Shown piece by piece: positions 1 through 12,400 of a DNA stretch of 64,000 nt. Below the pieces are notes generated by a model. It had not been told where the DNA came from, did not search any database, and was given only the letters and a program-made list of their open reading frames with translations. Made by a program: the position numbers and the translations under genes. Source of the DNA: Casuarina equisetifolia (taxonomy: Eukaryota; Streptophyta; Magnoliopsida; Fagales; Casuarinaceae); contig CM052355.1 in NCBI GenBank assembly GCA_028551475.1, forward strand, positions 4,464,001 through 4,528,000, given 5' to 3'. Each line of letters opens with the position of its first letter. The stretch's first letter is position 1.

Positions 1-531
1 AAGTTAAAAGACCAAACAAGCAGGAAAAGAAAATGATTTAAAGAGAGGACTTCTAGAGAGAAAACAAGGGAAGTTAAGGAGGGATAGGAGAGTTTGAATG
101 ATTTGAGTGAGGAGAAGGGACAAGGAGGTTCACTTTATATAGATGTTAGCCTAATATCGGTTACATATTTAAAATTGTGATAAATATGTAAATATTATGT
201 CGGATTCAAGTTCATCGAATTGAAATACTCATAAAGAGTTAATGTCACAATCATAAATGATAAATTATAACAATCATAGTCGTTAAATAATGTTTTTGTT
301 ACATTCTCATAAATTCAAATGCAATGGAACAAAAAGAAAAGATAGACACCACCTAAGTAGACAACCCAATAACAAGAAAATTAAGTAGGTCCATCAGTCT
401 GTACTCTCAATCCAAGACATAAAAGTTCAACTCGTACTCACTTGGCTAACCCCTCGGCCTATATTGCTAGTTCAGAATAATTATTCTTGTTAAAGTTAGT
501 GATCATAACAAATGTGACATTATCGGTCAAG
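1..531. other. Intergenic, no gene seen
   Basis: No open frame of note. The first ~60 bases resemble 5,393-5,440 (shared words such as gaccaaa and caggaaaagaaaa), so this stretch probably belongs to the same duplicated block as the reductase array. The rest is AT-rich sequence. No reductase exon is present where one would be expected to the left of the 5'-flank repeat that starts near 532. Confidence 0.5.
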
Positions 532-1530
532 TTTGACGAACGTGTTGAAAGTTGATCTCAATAAACTTGAAATTCCTATTTCAAGTTTGAGGGTTTGAGG
601 GCGTGTGTTAGAGTCTGCATGCATGAACCTTAGAGAATGATTTCCGTAGCTGACGCGAAGATCTTCAGGGTAAGAATCTGAATCTATTGGTTTACGCTAC
701 TTGCTTGCAAGCTTAACTTCAAGAATGATCACTTTGGGTCCCACCGATCCGGGGGTGCAAGTTTCATGAGAAGGCGGTGGAGGGCCGACGAGCAAGCTGC
801 AACCGTTGGAATAAATATTCCAAACCGAATACCAAACCAAGAAGGTGGAGGTTTGGAGGATGAATCTGTCTGGTCATCCCACCGTGACGTGTGAAAAGGA
901 CCACGTTTTGCATGTTAATCTCCCCAGCTTAGCTTTGCAAATTTTGTCTTATCCAGTGGTTGTGTAGAACGTTTTGCAGCGTGGAAAAACATAGCAGGGC
1001 GGCTTGGCCCTGCGTCCACCAAAGTTTCTCTTAGTTCTTTTCCTTCTGCTTCTTTTGGGTTTAGCGTGTTTCTTTTCAGTTTTTAATGATGCTTTTTCTC
1101 TCATTTTCTTATTTTCTTATTGCAGTTTCAATGATTTGGTTTTATTTTTTTATTTATAAATTCTTCAAACTTCTTTTATTTGTCAATTTGTTCACGAAAT
1201 CAAACCTCTCAAGTTTGAAACAAAAGATTACATATTGTCATGTTTAATAAGTCTATTAAGCTCTGATTTTCAATTGTTCAATCTTATGCTAATTTAACTT
1301 GAATAAAGATTAAATGCTTTGTATAAATTTTTTCATACTCTTTTCTCTATTTTATGGATGGGAAGTCTCTTCACATAAGATTTGCTCAAGATTATTCAGA
1401 TCTGGAAATTAAGTTTCTGAAACTATTCTATAAATGTTCTCCATGCATGTGTAGAACAAAAACTATTAATTTCAAAATTTTCTTTTCAAAAAGTCTGTGT
1501 TACATGAATTTTCCCTCAATTTCTATATAT
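532..1530 (-). repeat. Orphan copy of the reductase 5'-flank repeat
   Basis: This ~1-kb stretch is a diverged copy of 3,855-5,170. Shared landmarks in the same order are gtttgacgaa.gtgttgaa, gatcactttgggtcccacc, gagaaggcgg.ggagggcc, the cgttttgcagcgtggaaaaa block and tttatggatgggaagtctct. In the intact gene these landmarks lie upstream of the start codon, so this is promoter-type sequence. No reductase exon lies next to it. A further partial copy is at 8,785-9,012. Confidence 0.75.
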
Positions 1531-2105
1531 GATTAAGGAGTCTCCTTTGCATTTCGGGTTTTGTATTCAGTGAAAACATCTTGGAGTTTATTGACATCCC
1601 AATTATGACAAGAAGCAAAGATTAGGGATAAAGAGATAGCTGCATTATTACTAATAGTGATATAGTGGCTCCCAGTGTAAAGGTTCAAATTGAGGGACGA
1701 AAGATGACCAACGAGGTTCTTGATATTAGCAATATAATCATCAGTTTTAGATATGATGATTGATGGGAATTATTCATTTCGAAGAATAAATTTATATATA
1801 TATATTATTTAATTTTTTTTAATATAAAACTTAAAAATTATAATATCGTACCCAATAATTATAATCACATCCATGCAAAGCCGCAAGCCAACGGGTGAAC
1901 TCCATAAGAGTGCTACTCGTAGCACCCCGGCATTTATTTTATGGCTATTGATAAACTTATTCGCCATCCTTCACGCCGGCAATCTATACCGAGTTGAAAG
2001 CAGCTAGTAAACAAGAACAAACAAAGGATGGAAAACCACATCGAGGCCTGAGTACATACCGCACACCTTACATATATTTCAGAAACTAATAGCAGATGCA
2101 TTGAA
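1531..2105. other. 3' flank of the reductase gene, AT-rich
   Basis: No gene. The part from about 1,860 matches the 3' flank of the second gene copy (about 6,660-6,879), including the tttcagaaactaatagcaga block just before the stop codon. It therefore belongs to the tandem duplication unit and probably includes the 3' UTR. A tatatata run is present at about 1,795-1,805. Confidence 0.55.
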
Positions 2106-3696
2106 CTAGAGGAAACCCTTTTCTTTGCAGCATTGAATAGCCCCAGCAAGCATCTCATCACGCCCGTGCTTAAATTGGAAGCCACTATCTAGTAGCTTCT
2201 TTGATGAGAGATGCGGCATTCTAATACTTTTAACTTCTTTCAAAGATCTGCACAAAAGAAGGGAAACGAAAGGGGGGTGTGACATCATCTTCTGAAGTTT
2301 GTGATCAAAGGAAAAAAGGATATGGGATCTTGGTATCTGAAACAGAATAAAGAAGGATAGTTGAACTCACTCTAGTGTCGGTATTTGGAGTTCTGGGTAC
2401 TTAGTAGAAAGAAATTCATGTATCTCTTCAATTGTTATCACATCCGATGAACAAATATACCTTCCTTTTGCAGTAGGACACTCAAGAAGGAAAATATGGG
2501 CACTGATCGCATCATCAACGTGGACTATATCTGCATTGTCAACGTAAGCGTGTCTATCCTTGTCACCTGCAAGTTAAGAAATTGTTCAAAAACAAATCAC
2601 AGCTCTATTTCCGTCATTCCAATGTCACAGCAGAATGTACCGACAAGGAATAACCGACATGTCTCTAGACTAACATAGGTGTTTAATATTATTCTTTGTC
2701 AAGCTCAGCATATTTATTTTGACGTTGTCACTATCAAAAGAAACACATACCCAAGGCCATAGCCAGAACGACGTGAATTGAGGCGGAGAGCTTGGGAGAA
2801 ATGAAGGGTCCAACAACGAAAGAAGGAATTATTGATACAACTTCCAATCCATTCTTCTCTCCAAATTCAAAAACTATCCTTTCAGTTAATGTCTTGGAAA
2901 TTGGGTAAGAATTTGCTCCTTGCTTCTGAGCTTTAATGAAATCTATATCACTCCAAAAGCTCTCATCCATTTCATCAACCTCCTGGCCGTTCAACAAAAC
3001 AGCGGCTCCACTACCTGTGTAGACAACTCGCTTCACAGTCTTTGAAGCTACGCAGGCTTTCAAGATACCCAATGTTCCACTGACTGCTCTTTTGGTCACA
3101 ACTTCTTCAGGTTCTTTTTCTCCCCAATCAATCGGAGTAGCAAGGTGGAAGACGCCAATGCACCCTGCAATCGGTGCACTGAAACTCTCTGGATCGTTCA
3201 GATCTGCACTGAAGATTTGGAGCCTTTCGGATGCTCCTGGTAGACTAGTAAGGAAACTGAGGTCTTTCTTGTGTTCTGTGCACATATGAGAATGATTGGC
3301 ACTCTTATCAATTGGCTTTTGAAAGAAATATGAAATTAATACTAGATTTTGTATTAACAGATTAATAATAAATATTTATTGTATTTAATTAATTGAAGAA
3401 ATTTGTTAACAGATTTTTAAAGTTAAACTCTTATTGTATTTTCTTCAATTAATCTTCAGCACCTATTAAGAAAGGATTCCATCTATAATTTGCAAATTGT
3501 GGCAAGCAACAAAGATACCATCACACATAGAGGCATACATGCATTTTCTTTAGCCATCGTAGAGAAGGGGCTTACCGGGGTCGGATCTAACAGTGGTTCG
3601 GACATAGTAACCACGGTGGAGGAGCCTCATAACCAGCCATGATCCTAAAAATCCTGTACCTCCTGTAACGCATACTGGGCCTTCACGTCCTTCCAT
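2106..3696 (-). CDS. Vestitone-reductase-like NAD(P)-dependent dehydrogenase (DFR/CCR superfamily)
   Basis: Four exons on the minus strand: 3696-3576, 3275-2751, 2566-2371 and 2247-2106. All introns are GT-AG and the joined frame is 327 aa, the usual length for the family. Seen: the N-terminal dinucleotide-binding motif TGGTGFLG (aa 11-18), the SDR catalytic Tyr164-x-x-x-Lys168 in SYPISK, and Ser129 in TGSGA. The C-terminal [11 protein letters not shown] and the [15 protein letters not shown] segment are close to alfalfa vestitone reductase as I know the family. Such enzymes reduce flavonoid-type ketones or related carbonyls in the cytosol with NADPH. The substrate here cannot be assigned; it could equally be called DFR-like or cinnamoyl-CoA-reductase-like. 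It is the only intact member of the local array. Confidence 0.88.
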
Positions 3697-5170
3697 CTCT
3701 GTCTCTCTTGAAGCCTCACAAATTACGGATGATCGCCCAGTATTTTAAACTTAGATTAATGTCGGCGAGAGGACCAACGAGTGTTTTTACTAATCAAGGA
3801 AAGAGACATCGCCTACCTCGTTGATTAAAACCATTCTATCGTCAGTGATGGCGTGGTTTGACGAATGTGTTGAAGTTATGATCTGAAAAACTTAATGTCA
3901 AGCATGCATGAACCTTCGTGGATGATTTCCGTAGCTGACGCAAAGATCTTCAGGTTAAGGATATGAATCTATTGGGTAACGTTACCTGCTTGTAAGATTA
4001 ACTTCAAGAATGATCACTTTGGGTCCCACCAATCGGGGGGTGCAAAGTACCCAACCTGAAAACGTAACTGCTGCAAGAAATCTAACCGAGAAAACACCTG
4101 CCGTTTGTACGAGAAGGCGGCGGAGGGCCCACGAGCAACCTGCAACCGTTGGAATAGAGATCCCAAACCGAATACCAAACGAAGAAGATGGGGGGTTTGG
4201 AGGACGAATCCGTCTGGTCATCCCACCATGACGTCTGAAGTCCCACGTTCTGCATGTTCATCTCCCCGGCTTAGCTTTGCAAATTTTGTCTTGTCAAACT
4301 TTAATTACGTCGCAAGGACGTATAAATAGTGTATGCGTAGAACGTTTTGCAGCGTGGAAAAACGTCCACCAAAGTTTCTGTCAAAACACTTGAAAGGAGA
4401 GATAATGCTGCTCATTTCATGGATGAAGTATACAAACCCTATTATAAATCTATTATAAAGACGGGCAAATAGATCCCGTGATAATAAATAATGTTTTATA
4501 CAATGCCTATTTAAAGAAAAAAACGAGTAAGGAACACCGGCTCTATGTCTTATCTCCCACGTCGCACGTTCTCCTGCTTGCCTGCGAAAACTCACTGAAG
4601 CTGCTAAAATAGCTGCTGCGCGTGCTGCAGGGGCTGTGTGATGGAACCGTTTTCAGCAGCTACTGAAGTAGCTGCTGCCTAACTGAGCTGATGGGGCAGT
4701 CACAAGTGACGTGGCTGCACTCCCAACCACATATCCGAACAGTTTCTCTTATTTCTTTTCCTTATGGTGCTTTTGGATTTAGCGTGTTTTTTCCAGTTTT
4801 TGTTTTGTTTTTTCTCTCATTTTCTTGTTACAGTTTCAATGCTTTGACTTTATTTTATTTATTTACAAATTCCTCGAACTACTTTTTTTTTTGTCAATTT
4901 ATTCAAAAAATCAAACCTTTTAAGTTTGAAACAAAAGTTGCATATTCTCATGTTTAATAAGCGCACTAAACTTTGGTGTTTAACTATTTTGTCTTATGCT
5001 AATGAAACTTGAATAAAGATTAAACGCTTTGTATAAGTTTTTTCATACTCTTTTATCTATTTTATAGATGGGAGGTCTCTGCAGATAAGATTTGTTCAAG
5101 ATTATTTGGATATGGAAATTAAGATTTCAGAAAGTATTCCATAAATGTGCTCCATGAATGTGCAGAATTG
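3697..5170 (-). promoter_or_regulatory. 5' flank of the intact reductase gene (repeat copy 2)
   Basis: Upstream of the intact gene. The stretch from 3,855 is the best preserved copy of the repeat also seen at 532-1,530 and, in part, at 8,785-9,012. The first ~150 bases (3,700-3,810, with ttaaacttagattaatgtcg) are also shared with the second gene at 8,610-8,690. No other gene is seen; short open frames here are not convincing. A promoter role is inferred from position only. Confidence 0.55.
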
Positions 5171-6041
5171 TTGTCTTATGGTAGCCGTACGTTAGTAATT
5201 GCACCGCATGTGGTTTTTGCCGAACGATTAGTTGTCTAGGAAAATGACTACCGTTTTACAATCTTCGAATACCTGTGATTGATTTCTCAGGTAGCCGATG
5301 CCTTTCTTGCGTTACACACAATAATTATCATACAGAAATCTTCCCTTTTTTAGTATGAAACCCTGGATCGATCGATTGAATAAGAGAAATAGAAGTTAAG
5401 AGACCAAAAAATCAGGAAAAGAAAAGGGGCTTTTAGATTGTAGACTTCCATTTAACAAAAGATAGGAGTTCACTTTTACAAAGATAAAAGGGTCAACATA
5501 TCCATATAGAAAATATAACTGAGAATACTTCGACATGGCTTGTGTTGGCAATCATATAATTGTCCTACACCATAAAGAGAGAACATGAACATGAGCCTTC
5601 TACGTGGTAGCTCCTCCTTCCTCCTAAATTGCCTTTTGAGGATAGTCATGAGACCAATTAATAACTTGGTTGCCATATTTACTCTTTGTGTTCTTGGATT
5701 CTTTAGTAATTGTGAATAGAGCATACAGCCTATGATTTCTTTACGCTCTATTGAGATGGCTTGGCTGCCTTCAGCCAATCTGTTTTTGTTTTGCTGATTT
5801 TGTCATGTAGGGCATTTGTGATGGTAAAGAGTAGGAGAGTATTGATGAGAAACAAGATAGGTTGTATGTTGAAGGTAGGTATAGGAGAAATGTTCTAATA
5901 CCATGTCAAGGCTAGAAAACAAGAGGCCAATTCAAGAGGGAAAAAACAGACCAAGAGAAGAGCTAAATTAGAGGCATAAATGCCCTAATACCATCTCGTG
6001 AATATTCCACGAACATCAACTTTCTTTAGCCCTTGACTTAC
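5171..6041. other. Intergenic, possible decayed copia relic
   Basis: No recognised gene. A 100-codon minus-strand frame (5,476-5,778) has no family I know. On the minus strand, two motifs resembling a tRNA-iMet primer site (ATGGTATTAG...) lie at about 5,893-5,905 and 5,985-5,997, the kind of junction seen in decayed Ty1-copia elements. The frame lies downstream of them in the same orientation. I cannot define LTR ends, so this is only a suggestion. Confidence 0.3.
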
Positions 6042-6147
6042 CAGGGTCGGATCCAACGGTGGTTTGGACATAGTAGCCGAGATCAAGTAGCCTTGTGATC
6101 AGCCATGCACCTCCTGTGATGCAGACTAGGGCTTTGTGTCTTTCCGT
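6042..6147 (-). pseudogene. First-exon relic of a third reductase copy
   Basis: Minus-strand reading gives CITGG followed directly by AWLITRLLDLGYYV and QTTVGSDP, then a preserved GTAAG donor. Compared with the intact first exon, the start codon is changed (ATG to ACG) and the six codons for TGFLGS, the core of the nucleotide-binding loop, are missing. No exons 2-4 lie nearby in matching position. This is a dead fragment from the same tandem expansion. Confidence 0.8.
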
Positions 6148-6879
6148 CTCTCTCAATCGCATACCCATGGACAGCTTTCCGGCGACAAATCTATGTTTAG
6201 GACCGGCAAACGTACTATACGAGATTGAAACAAGTGGAGGAAAAAATAAGCAACGTGCATACTTGGTCGATGATGGGGTTCACATGTACATTCGAAAGTA
6301 GAGCTATGTTCTTCTGGTTGAGGCATTTCGAAGAGTCATATGTTAAAAAAAAAATACGAATATTGATTAATTTTGTCATACTCCACTAAAAGAAACTGAA
6401 TCTTTGTTCCATATATATGATACTAAAAAGCAAGAATTGAGTAAAATTAAACTCTTAATAATCGAACAACAATTAATTACTAATTTGAATATCGAAAGTT
6501 GATTCTTAACATTATATTTCCAGCTTGTTGCATCGTTAGACATTAAGAATGAGACTACAATGGAATAATATAGGACCAGGGATCCCATGAACAACAAAAA
6601 CCAACAAAAAGACGCCATGATTACAATCTTCCCCGGACCACTATGATACGAATAAACTCCATAAAAGCGCAACTCGGAACAGCTTTGGATCTATTACATG
6701 GCACTCGATAACATATAAGCCATCTTCACGCCATCATTCTGCATTAAGTAGTTGGTAACAACCTGTCATCTTCTGCTAATTAGATAATCAGTAAAGGAGG
6801 AAAGACAGAACAAATCGAGGCCGGATTGCATATCCCATACCTTACATATGTTTCAGAAACTAATAGCAGATGCATTAAA
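6148..6879. other. Intergenic, AT-rich; 3' flank of second reductase copy
   Basis: No gene. From about 6,660 to 6,879 the sequence parallels 1,860-2,105, the 3' flank of the intact copy. The remainder is AT-rich and has no similarity that I can see elsewhere in the window. Confidence 0.5.
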
Positions 6880-8586
6880 CTAGAGGAAACCCTTTTCTTT
6901 GCAGCATTGAATAGCCCCAGCAAGCATCTCATCACGCCCGTACTTAAATTTGAAGCCAGTATCTAGTAGCTTCTTTGATGAGAGACGCGGCAGTCTAATA
7001 CTTTTAACTTCTTTCAAAGATCTGCACAAAAGAGGGGAAAAGAGGGGGGGTGGTTGGGGTGGTGGGACATCATCTTCTGAAGTTTGTGATCAAAGGAAAA
7101 AAGGATATGGGATCTTGGTATCTGAAACAAAATGACAAAGAATAGTTGAACTCACTCTGGTGTCGGTATTTGAAGTTCTGGGTACTTAGTAAAAAGAAAT
7201 TCACTTATCTCTTCAATTGTTATCACATCCGATGAACAAATATACCTTCCTTTTGCAGTAGGACACTCAAGAAGGAAAATATGGGCGCTGATCGCATCAT
7301 CCACGTGGACTGTATCTGCATCCTCAACGTAAGCGTGTCTATCCTTGTCACCTGTGGAGTACGAGTTAAGAAATTGTTCAAAAACAAATCACAGCTCTAT
7401 TTCCGTCATTCCAATGTCACAGAAGAATGTACCGATTAGAAATAACCGACATGTCTCTAGACAAACACAGGTGTTTAATATTATTCTTTGTCAACTTCAG
7501 CATATTTATTTTGACGTTGTCACCATGAAGAGAAACACATACCTAAGGCCATAGCCAGAACGACGTGAATTGAGGCGGGGAGCTGGGGAGAAATGAAGGG
7601 TCCAACAACGAAAGAAGGAATTATTGATACAACTTCCAATCCATTCTTCTCTCCAAATTCAAAAACTGTCCTTTCAGTTAATGTCTTGGAAATTGGGTAA
7701 GAATTTGCTCCTTGCTTCTGAGCTTTAATGAAATCTATATCACTCCAAAAGCTCTCATCCATTTCATCTACCTCCTGGCCGTTCAACAAAACAGCCGCTC
7801 CACTACTTGTGTAGACAACTCGCTTCACAGTCTTTGAAGCTACGCAGGCTTTCAAGATACCCAATGTTCCACTGACTGCTCTTTTGGTCACAACTTCTTC
7901 AGGTTCTTTTCTCCCAAATCAATCGGAGTAGCAAGGTGGAAGACACCGATACACCCTGCAATCGGTGCACTGAAACTCTCTGGATCGTTCAGATCTGCAC
8001 TGAAGATTTGGAGCCTTTCGGATGCTCCTGGTAGACTAGTAAGGAAACTGAGGTCTTTCTTGTGTTCTGCTCACATATCAAATGATTGGCACTCTATCAA
8101 TTGGCTTTTGAAAGAAATATGAAATTAATACTAGAATTGAAAGTGAAAGCTTGAATTCTGTTTGTTGATAAACAATTGCATAAAATAATTAACAAAATCT
8201 TACAATTTTACAACACAAAAATTATATTCACCATAGCCCTATTTATTAACAAATTACAAATTTAAACTCTTATTGTATTTTTCTTCAATAAATCTTTCAC
8301 TCGCCTACCTCCAAACAATTTTTTTAAGATTCTTTTCCCGATATTCTTCTGCACCTATTAAGAAAGAATTCCATCTATATTCCGAAAATTATGGCAAGAA
8401 ATAAAGATACCATCACAGAGAGGCATACATGCATTTTCTTTAGCCGTCACAGACAAGTGGCTTACCAGGATCGGATCTAACAGTGGTTCGGACATAGTAA
8501 CCAAGATGGAGGAGCCTCATGATCAGCCATGATCCTAGGAACCCTGTACCTCCTGTAACGCATACTGGGCCTTCACGTCCTTCCAT
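6880..8586 (-). pseudogene. Second vestitone-reductase-like copy, 1-bp frameshift
   Basis: Same four-exon layout as the intact copy: 8586-8466, 8066-7543, 7351-7156 and 7021-6880. Nearly all splice sites are preserved. Exon 2 is 524 nt instead of 525: a run of five A (minus strand) after the PID(W/L)GEK segment has become four, at plus-strand 7,907-7,910. The frame is lost around codon 93, before the catalytic Tyr/Lys. Downstream exons remain open and very similar to copy 1, and TSSGA is present where copy 1 has TGSGA. The lesion is recent, or possibly a sequencing error in a homopolymer; otherwise the gene would be functional. Its upstream region is cut short by the retrotransposon. Confidence 0.85.
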
Positions 8587-9012
8587 CTCTCTCTCTCTCT
8601 CTCTTGCAGCCACACAAATGAACGGGATGAACCCCGAGTATTTTAAACTTAGATTAATGTCGGCGAGAGGACCGCCAAGTGTTTTTTAGATATTAGTCTG
8701 CGGGATGAACGCTGCGTGTTGAAAAGGCTTATCAAGGAAAGAGACATCGCACAAGACACAATAATTTAAAATCAGAATTTGGTGAGCTTACTGAACATGA
8801 TAATGTGGAATCTTTTGTTTCAAACTTGGAATTTGATTTGTATAAGTTTAAACTCTTTGTATAAGTTTCTTCATACTTTTTTCTCTATTTTATGGATGGG
8901 AACCCTCTTCAGATAAGATTTACTCAAGATTATTCGGATCTGGAAATTAAGGTTTCGAAACTATTCTATAAGACGTGCCCCATGCATGTGCAGAACAAAG
9001 AATATTAATTCC
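8587..9012 (-). repeat. Truncated and partly inverted 5'-flank repeat (copy 3)
   Basis: Upstream of the frameshifted reductase. 8,610-8,690 matches the proximal flank of copy 1. About 8,785-8,845 is the reverse complement of the segment at about 1,198-1,260 and 4,908-4,965 (ttttgtttcaaactt versus aagtttgaaacaaaa), while 8,846-9,010 runs in the same direction as 1,315-1,480. The repeat ends abruptly at the LTR boundary at 9,013. The (CT)n run near 8,590-8,604 is a small length difference from copy 1. Confidence 0.7.
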
Positions 9013-9426
9013 TGTTAAAATCCTAAGTCGGGTAGTTGAACGGAGGAGAGAGTGGCCGGAATTTTCAGAAATTAGGAAGAACAGACGAAGAACATAAACC
9101 CTAGATTTGCTCCAACGTGATTTTCTAATTCTATTGATTATATGAATAATGATTACAATATATAGACAAGAAAGAAGAAATTAAATCAGGAAAGAGATCA
9201 ATTACAGTGATTTACAAAGCAAATAAGGAAAGAATCGCCGGAGATGAAGATTCGCGGTGGCTAGGGTTGCGCAGGGGCGTCGGGGAAGAACCGGGTCGTC
9301 TCGTGATGGAGACCGGATCCTGGAGCGGTCGCGGGTCACCATCGGGTCATACCTGCTGACGTGGTGCTGACGTGGCCGGCGCGTGTACACGCGCCGGTGG
9401 GTAAGAGGCACTCTGCTTGTCTAACA
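9013..9426 (-). repeat. 3' LTR of the copia element (element orientation)
   Basis: 414 bp, TG...CA ends. By eye it differs from the partner LTR at about six substitutions plus a 1-base and a 3-base indel, roughly 98.5% identical. Using the commonly quoted grass rate of 1.3e-8 per site per year this would mean roughly half a million years, but the rate may not apply to this plant and the two LTRs may come from different parental elements. Confidence 0.93.
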
Positions 9427-12400
9427 TGCCCCTGCAAGCTGAAGGGGCAGAATGAACCTGAAGCTTGGACCGAAGAGTGCGGAAGCGAGCAGAAGAGAGA
9501 CCTTTGGTGAAGATATCCGCCGGTTGATCAACAGTGGAGATGAACTGGAGATAGAGTTGACCGCGAGCAAGGCATTCCCGAACGAAGTGAAAGTCAATCT
9601 CAATGTGTTTGGTACGAGCATGAAAGACCGGATTAGCCGTCAGGAAGAGAGCAGAGAGATTGTCACACCAGAGAGTCGGAGGGAGCGGAGGGAGAGCACG
9701 GAGATCACGAAGTAGGTATTCAATCCACATGAGTTCTGCAGTGGTGTCAGCCAGGGACTTATACTCAGCTTCAGTGCTAGAGCGAGCAACAGTGCGCTGT
9801 TTGCGAGAACTCCAGGAGATAAGATTGCGACCAAGGAAGATGCAGAAGCCTCCAACAGAACGTCGATCATCACGGTCGCCAGCCCAGCCAGCATCAGAGA
9901 AGGCATGAAGTTCAGTGGACGAGTGACGAGTGAGAAGGAGACCAAGGCGAGGAGTAGCAGCCAGATAGCGGAGGATACGCTTAACAGATTGCCAATGAGC
10001 AGTGGTAGGTCAGTGAAGAAACTGACAGGCGGTGTTGACTGCGTAAGCAATATCAGGACGGGTGAGAGTGAGATACTGGAGAGCACCAACAATGCTGCGA
10101 TACAGGACAAAGTCTTCAAGGGGTTCACTAGTCCAGATAGAAAGAGGCTCATCGGTAGTACAAGGAGTTGAGACAGCTTTGGCATCAACCATCTTGGCCC
10201 GAGACAGGATGTCTTGAGTGAATTTGCCTTGATGTAGGACAAGACCAGTGGAAGTAGGTTGGACCTCAACACCAAGGAAGTAGTGAAGAGGACCGAGATC
10301 CTTGAGTGCAAACTCCGTCTGAAGAACCTGAAGGAGGCGAGAGAAGGGTGCCTGCGGAGAGCCTGTGAGAATAATGTCATCCACATAAACAAGGAGGATC
10401 ATACTGTAGTGATGGGTATGAAGAGTGAACAAAGAGGTATTCGCAGCAGAGATTGTGAAACCCAGGGAGACCATAAATATACTGAGTCGATGATACCAAG
10501 CCCGGGGAGCCTGCTTTAAACCATACAAAGAGCGATGAAGTCGACAGACATGAGAAGGTCGAGCAGAGTCCACAAAGCCAGGAGGCTGAACCATGTAGAC
10601 CACCTCAGAAAGATAATCGTGAAGAAAGGCATTGGAGACGTCAAGTTGACGAATGGGCCAGCCACGGGAATAAGCAAGGGAGATGACCGTGCGAACGGTG
10701 ACTGGTTTGGCAACAGGGTTGAATGTCTCAGTGAAGTCAATACCTTCTTGCTGGTGAAAACCCTTTGCGACAAGGCGAGCCTTGTAGCGTTCAAGAGAGC
10801 CATCGGCTTTGAGTTTGACCTTGTAGACCCATTTGCAACCAATGGGATGAGCACCATGCGGGAGAGGAACAAGAGACCAGGTACCATTGCGAATCAAGGC
10901 AGTATATTCAGCAGCCATAGCCTCACGCCAGTGAGAATCCCGAATGGCCTGAGAGAAGCAGGTGGGTTCAGGGGGAGGGGAAGTAGAGGTAGCAGCAAGG
11001 GCATAAGTGTGGTCACGGGTAATAGTACGGCGGGAGATGGTACCATCTTGTAGACGAGTCACAGGGCGAGGGGGAGGAGGGGGTGGGGGGTTGGGAGATT
11101 GTGCAACGGATAAAGGAGGGGTTGGAGAAGGCTCAGACCCAGTGGGGTCTGAGGAGGGCAGATAGGGGTCGGAAGAGGACGTCGATTGGTGGGGAATAGG
11201 AAGTGGAGGGATAATAAGGGGGGATGAGAGTGGTGGAGATGCGGGTGGGAAAGAGGGTGAGGTAGGGGCAGTGTGATAGGGGAAGACATCTTCATGAAAA
11301 ACAGCATCAGCAACAGTGAAGCATTTGTGTGTGACAGGGCAGTAGCAGCGGTAGCCACGATAACTAGGAGGGTATCCCAAAAAGGTGCAAGCACGGGAGC
11401 GCGGAGCCAGCTTGTGTGGAGCATAAGGTCAGAGATAAGGGAACACTGCACAGCCAAACACACGTAAGTGAGAGAGATCAGGAGGTTGGTGAAACATCAC
11501 CTGCCATGGGGAGAGATGTCCAAGAACCGCAGTTGGAAGGCGGTTGATCAACGAGACGGCAGTCTCAAATGAAAAATCCCAAAAATGAGAGGGGACCGCA
11601 GCCTGAGTGAGAAGGGCAAGACCGGTCTCCACGATGTGGCGATGCTTGCGTTCAGCCACCCCATTCTGAAATGGGGAGTAAGGACAAGACACTCGCTGAT
11701 GAATGCCATGCTGCTGCAGGTAAGATCGAAAGGGAGTAGACAAGAATTCGGGAGCACCATCACATTGGATGGCCTGTAACTTGCAGAGAAGTTGGGTCTC
11801 GACATATTTGTGAAAAATCATAAAAATATGAAGAAATTGAGAGCGAGAGGAAAAATGATAAAGCCATGAAAAGCGAGAAAAATCATCAGTGAAGCAAACA
11901 TAGTATTTATTTCTGTTCAAAGACACTACAGGAGACGGGCCCCAAATATCAAAATGGACTAATTGAAGTGGGGCAATAGACCTAGACTCGGATGGGGGGT
12001 GGGAGTGGCGATGGGCCTTGCTGAGAGCACATGCCGTACAAGGAGGAAAGGAGGACGACACAAAACTAGTATTGGTGGATTGCAAAAGATGAACAAGAAC
12101 GTCAGACGATGGATGACCAAGGCGATGATGCCACAACAAAAGAGGACTGGATCGAACGGCTGTGAGAGCATGAGGAGGACTCGAGGCGCCAGGGGAGGAG
12201 ACGCGATAGAGACCACGATCAAGGGTGCCGTGGAGGATGATCTGTCCCGTATGACAAGAAAGAGCCCAAAAATGAGAGGCAGAAAATAGAAAGTAACAAT
12301 TATTATCAACTGAAAACTTAGAGACAGATAAAAGATTTTTGGTAATGGAAGGAACAATTAGGACATTTTTGAGTTGAAAAGAAGGAGTACGAAGAGTACC

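Noticed and set aside
2734..3285. Single-exon reading of the reductase starting at MCTEHKKD
   Set aside because: The ATG is in the intron just before the acceptor; the upstream exon with TGGTGFLG joins in frame and supplies the essential cofactor loop.
10535..11053. 172-codon plus-strand frame inside the retrotransposon
   Set aside because: It lies opposite the RT/integrase coding strand; its composition is that of a shadow of the pol frame and it has no family match.
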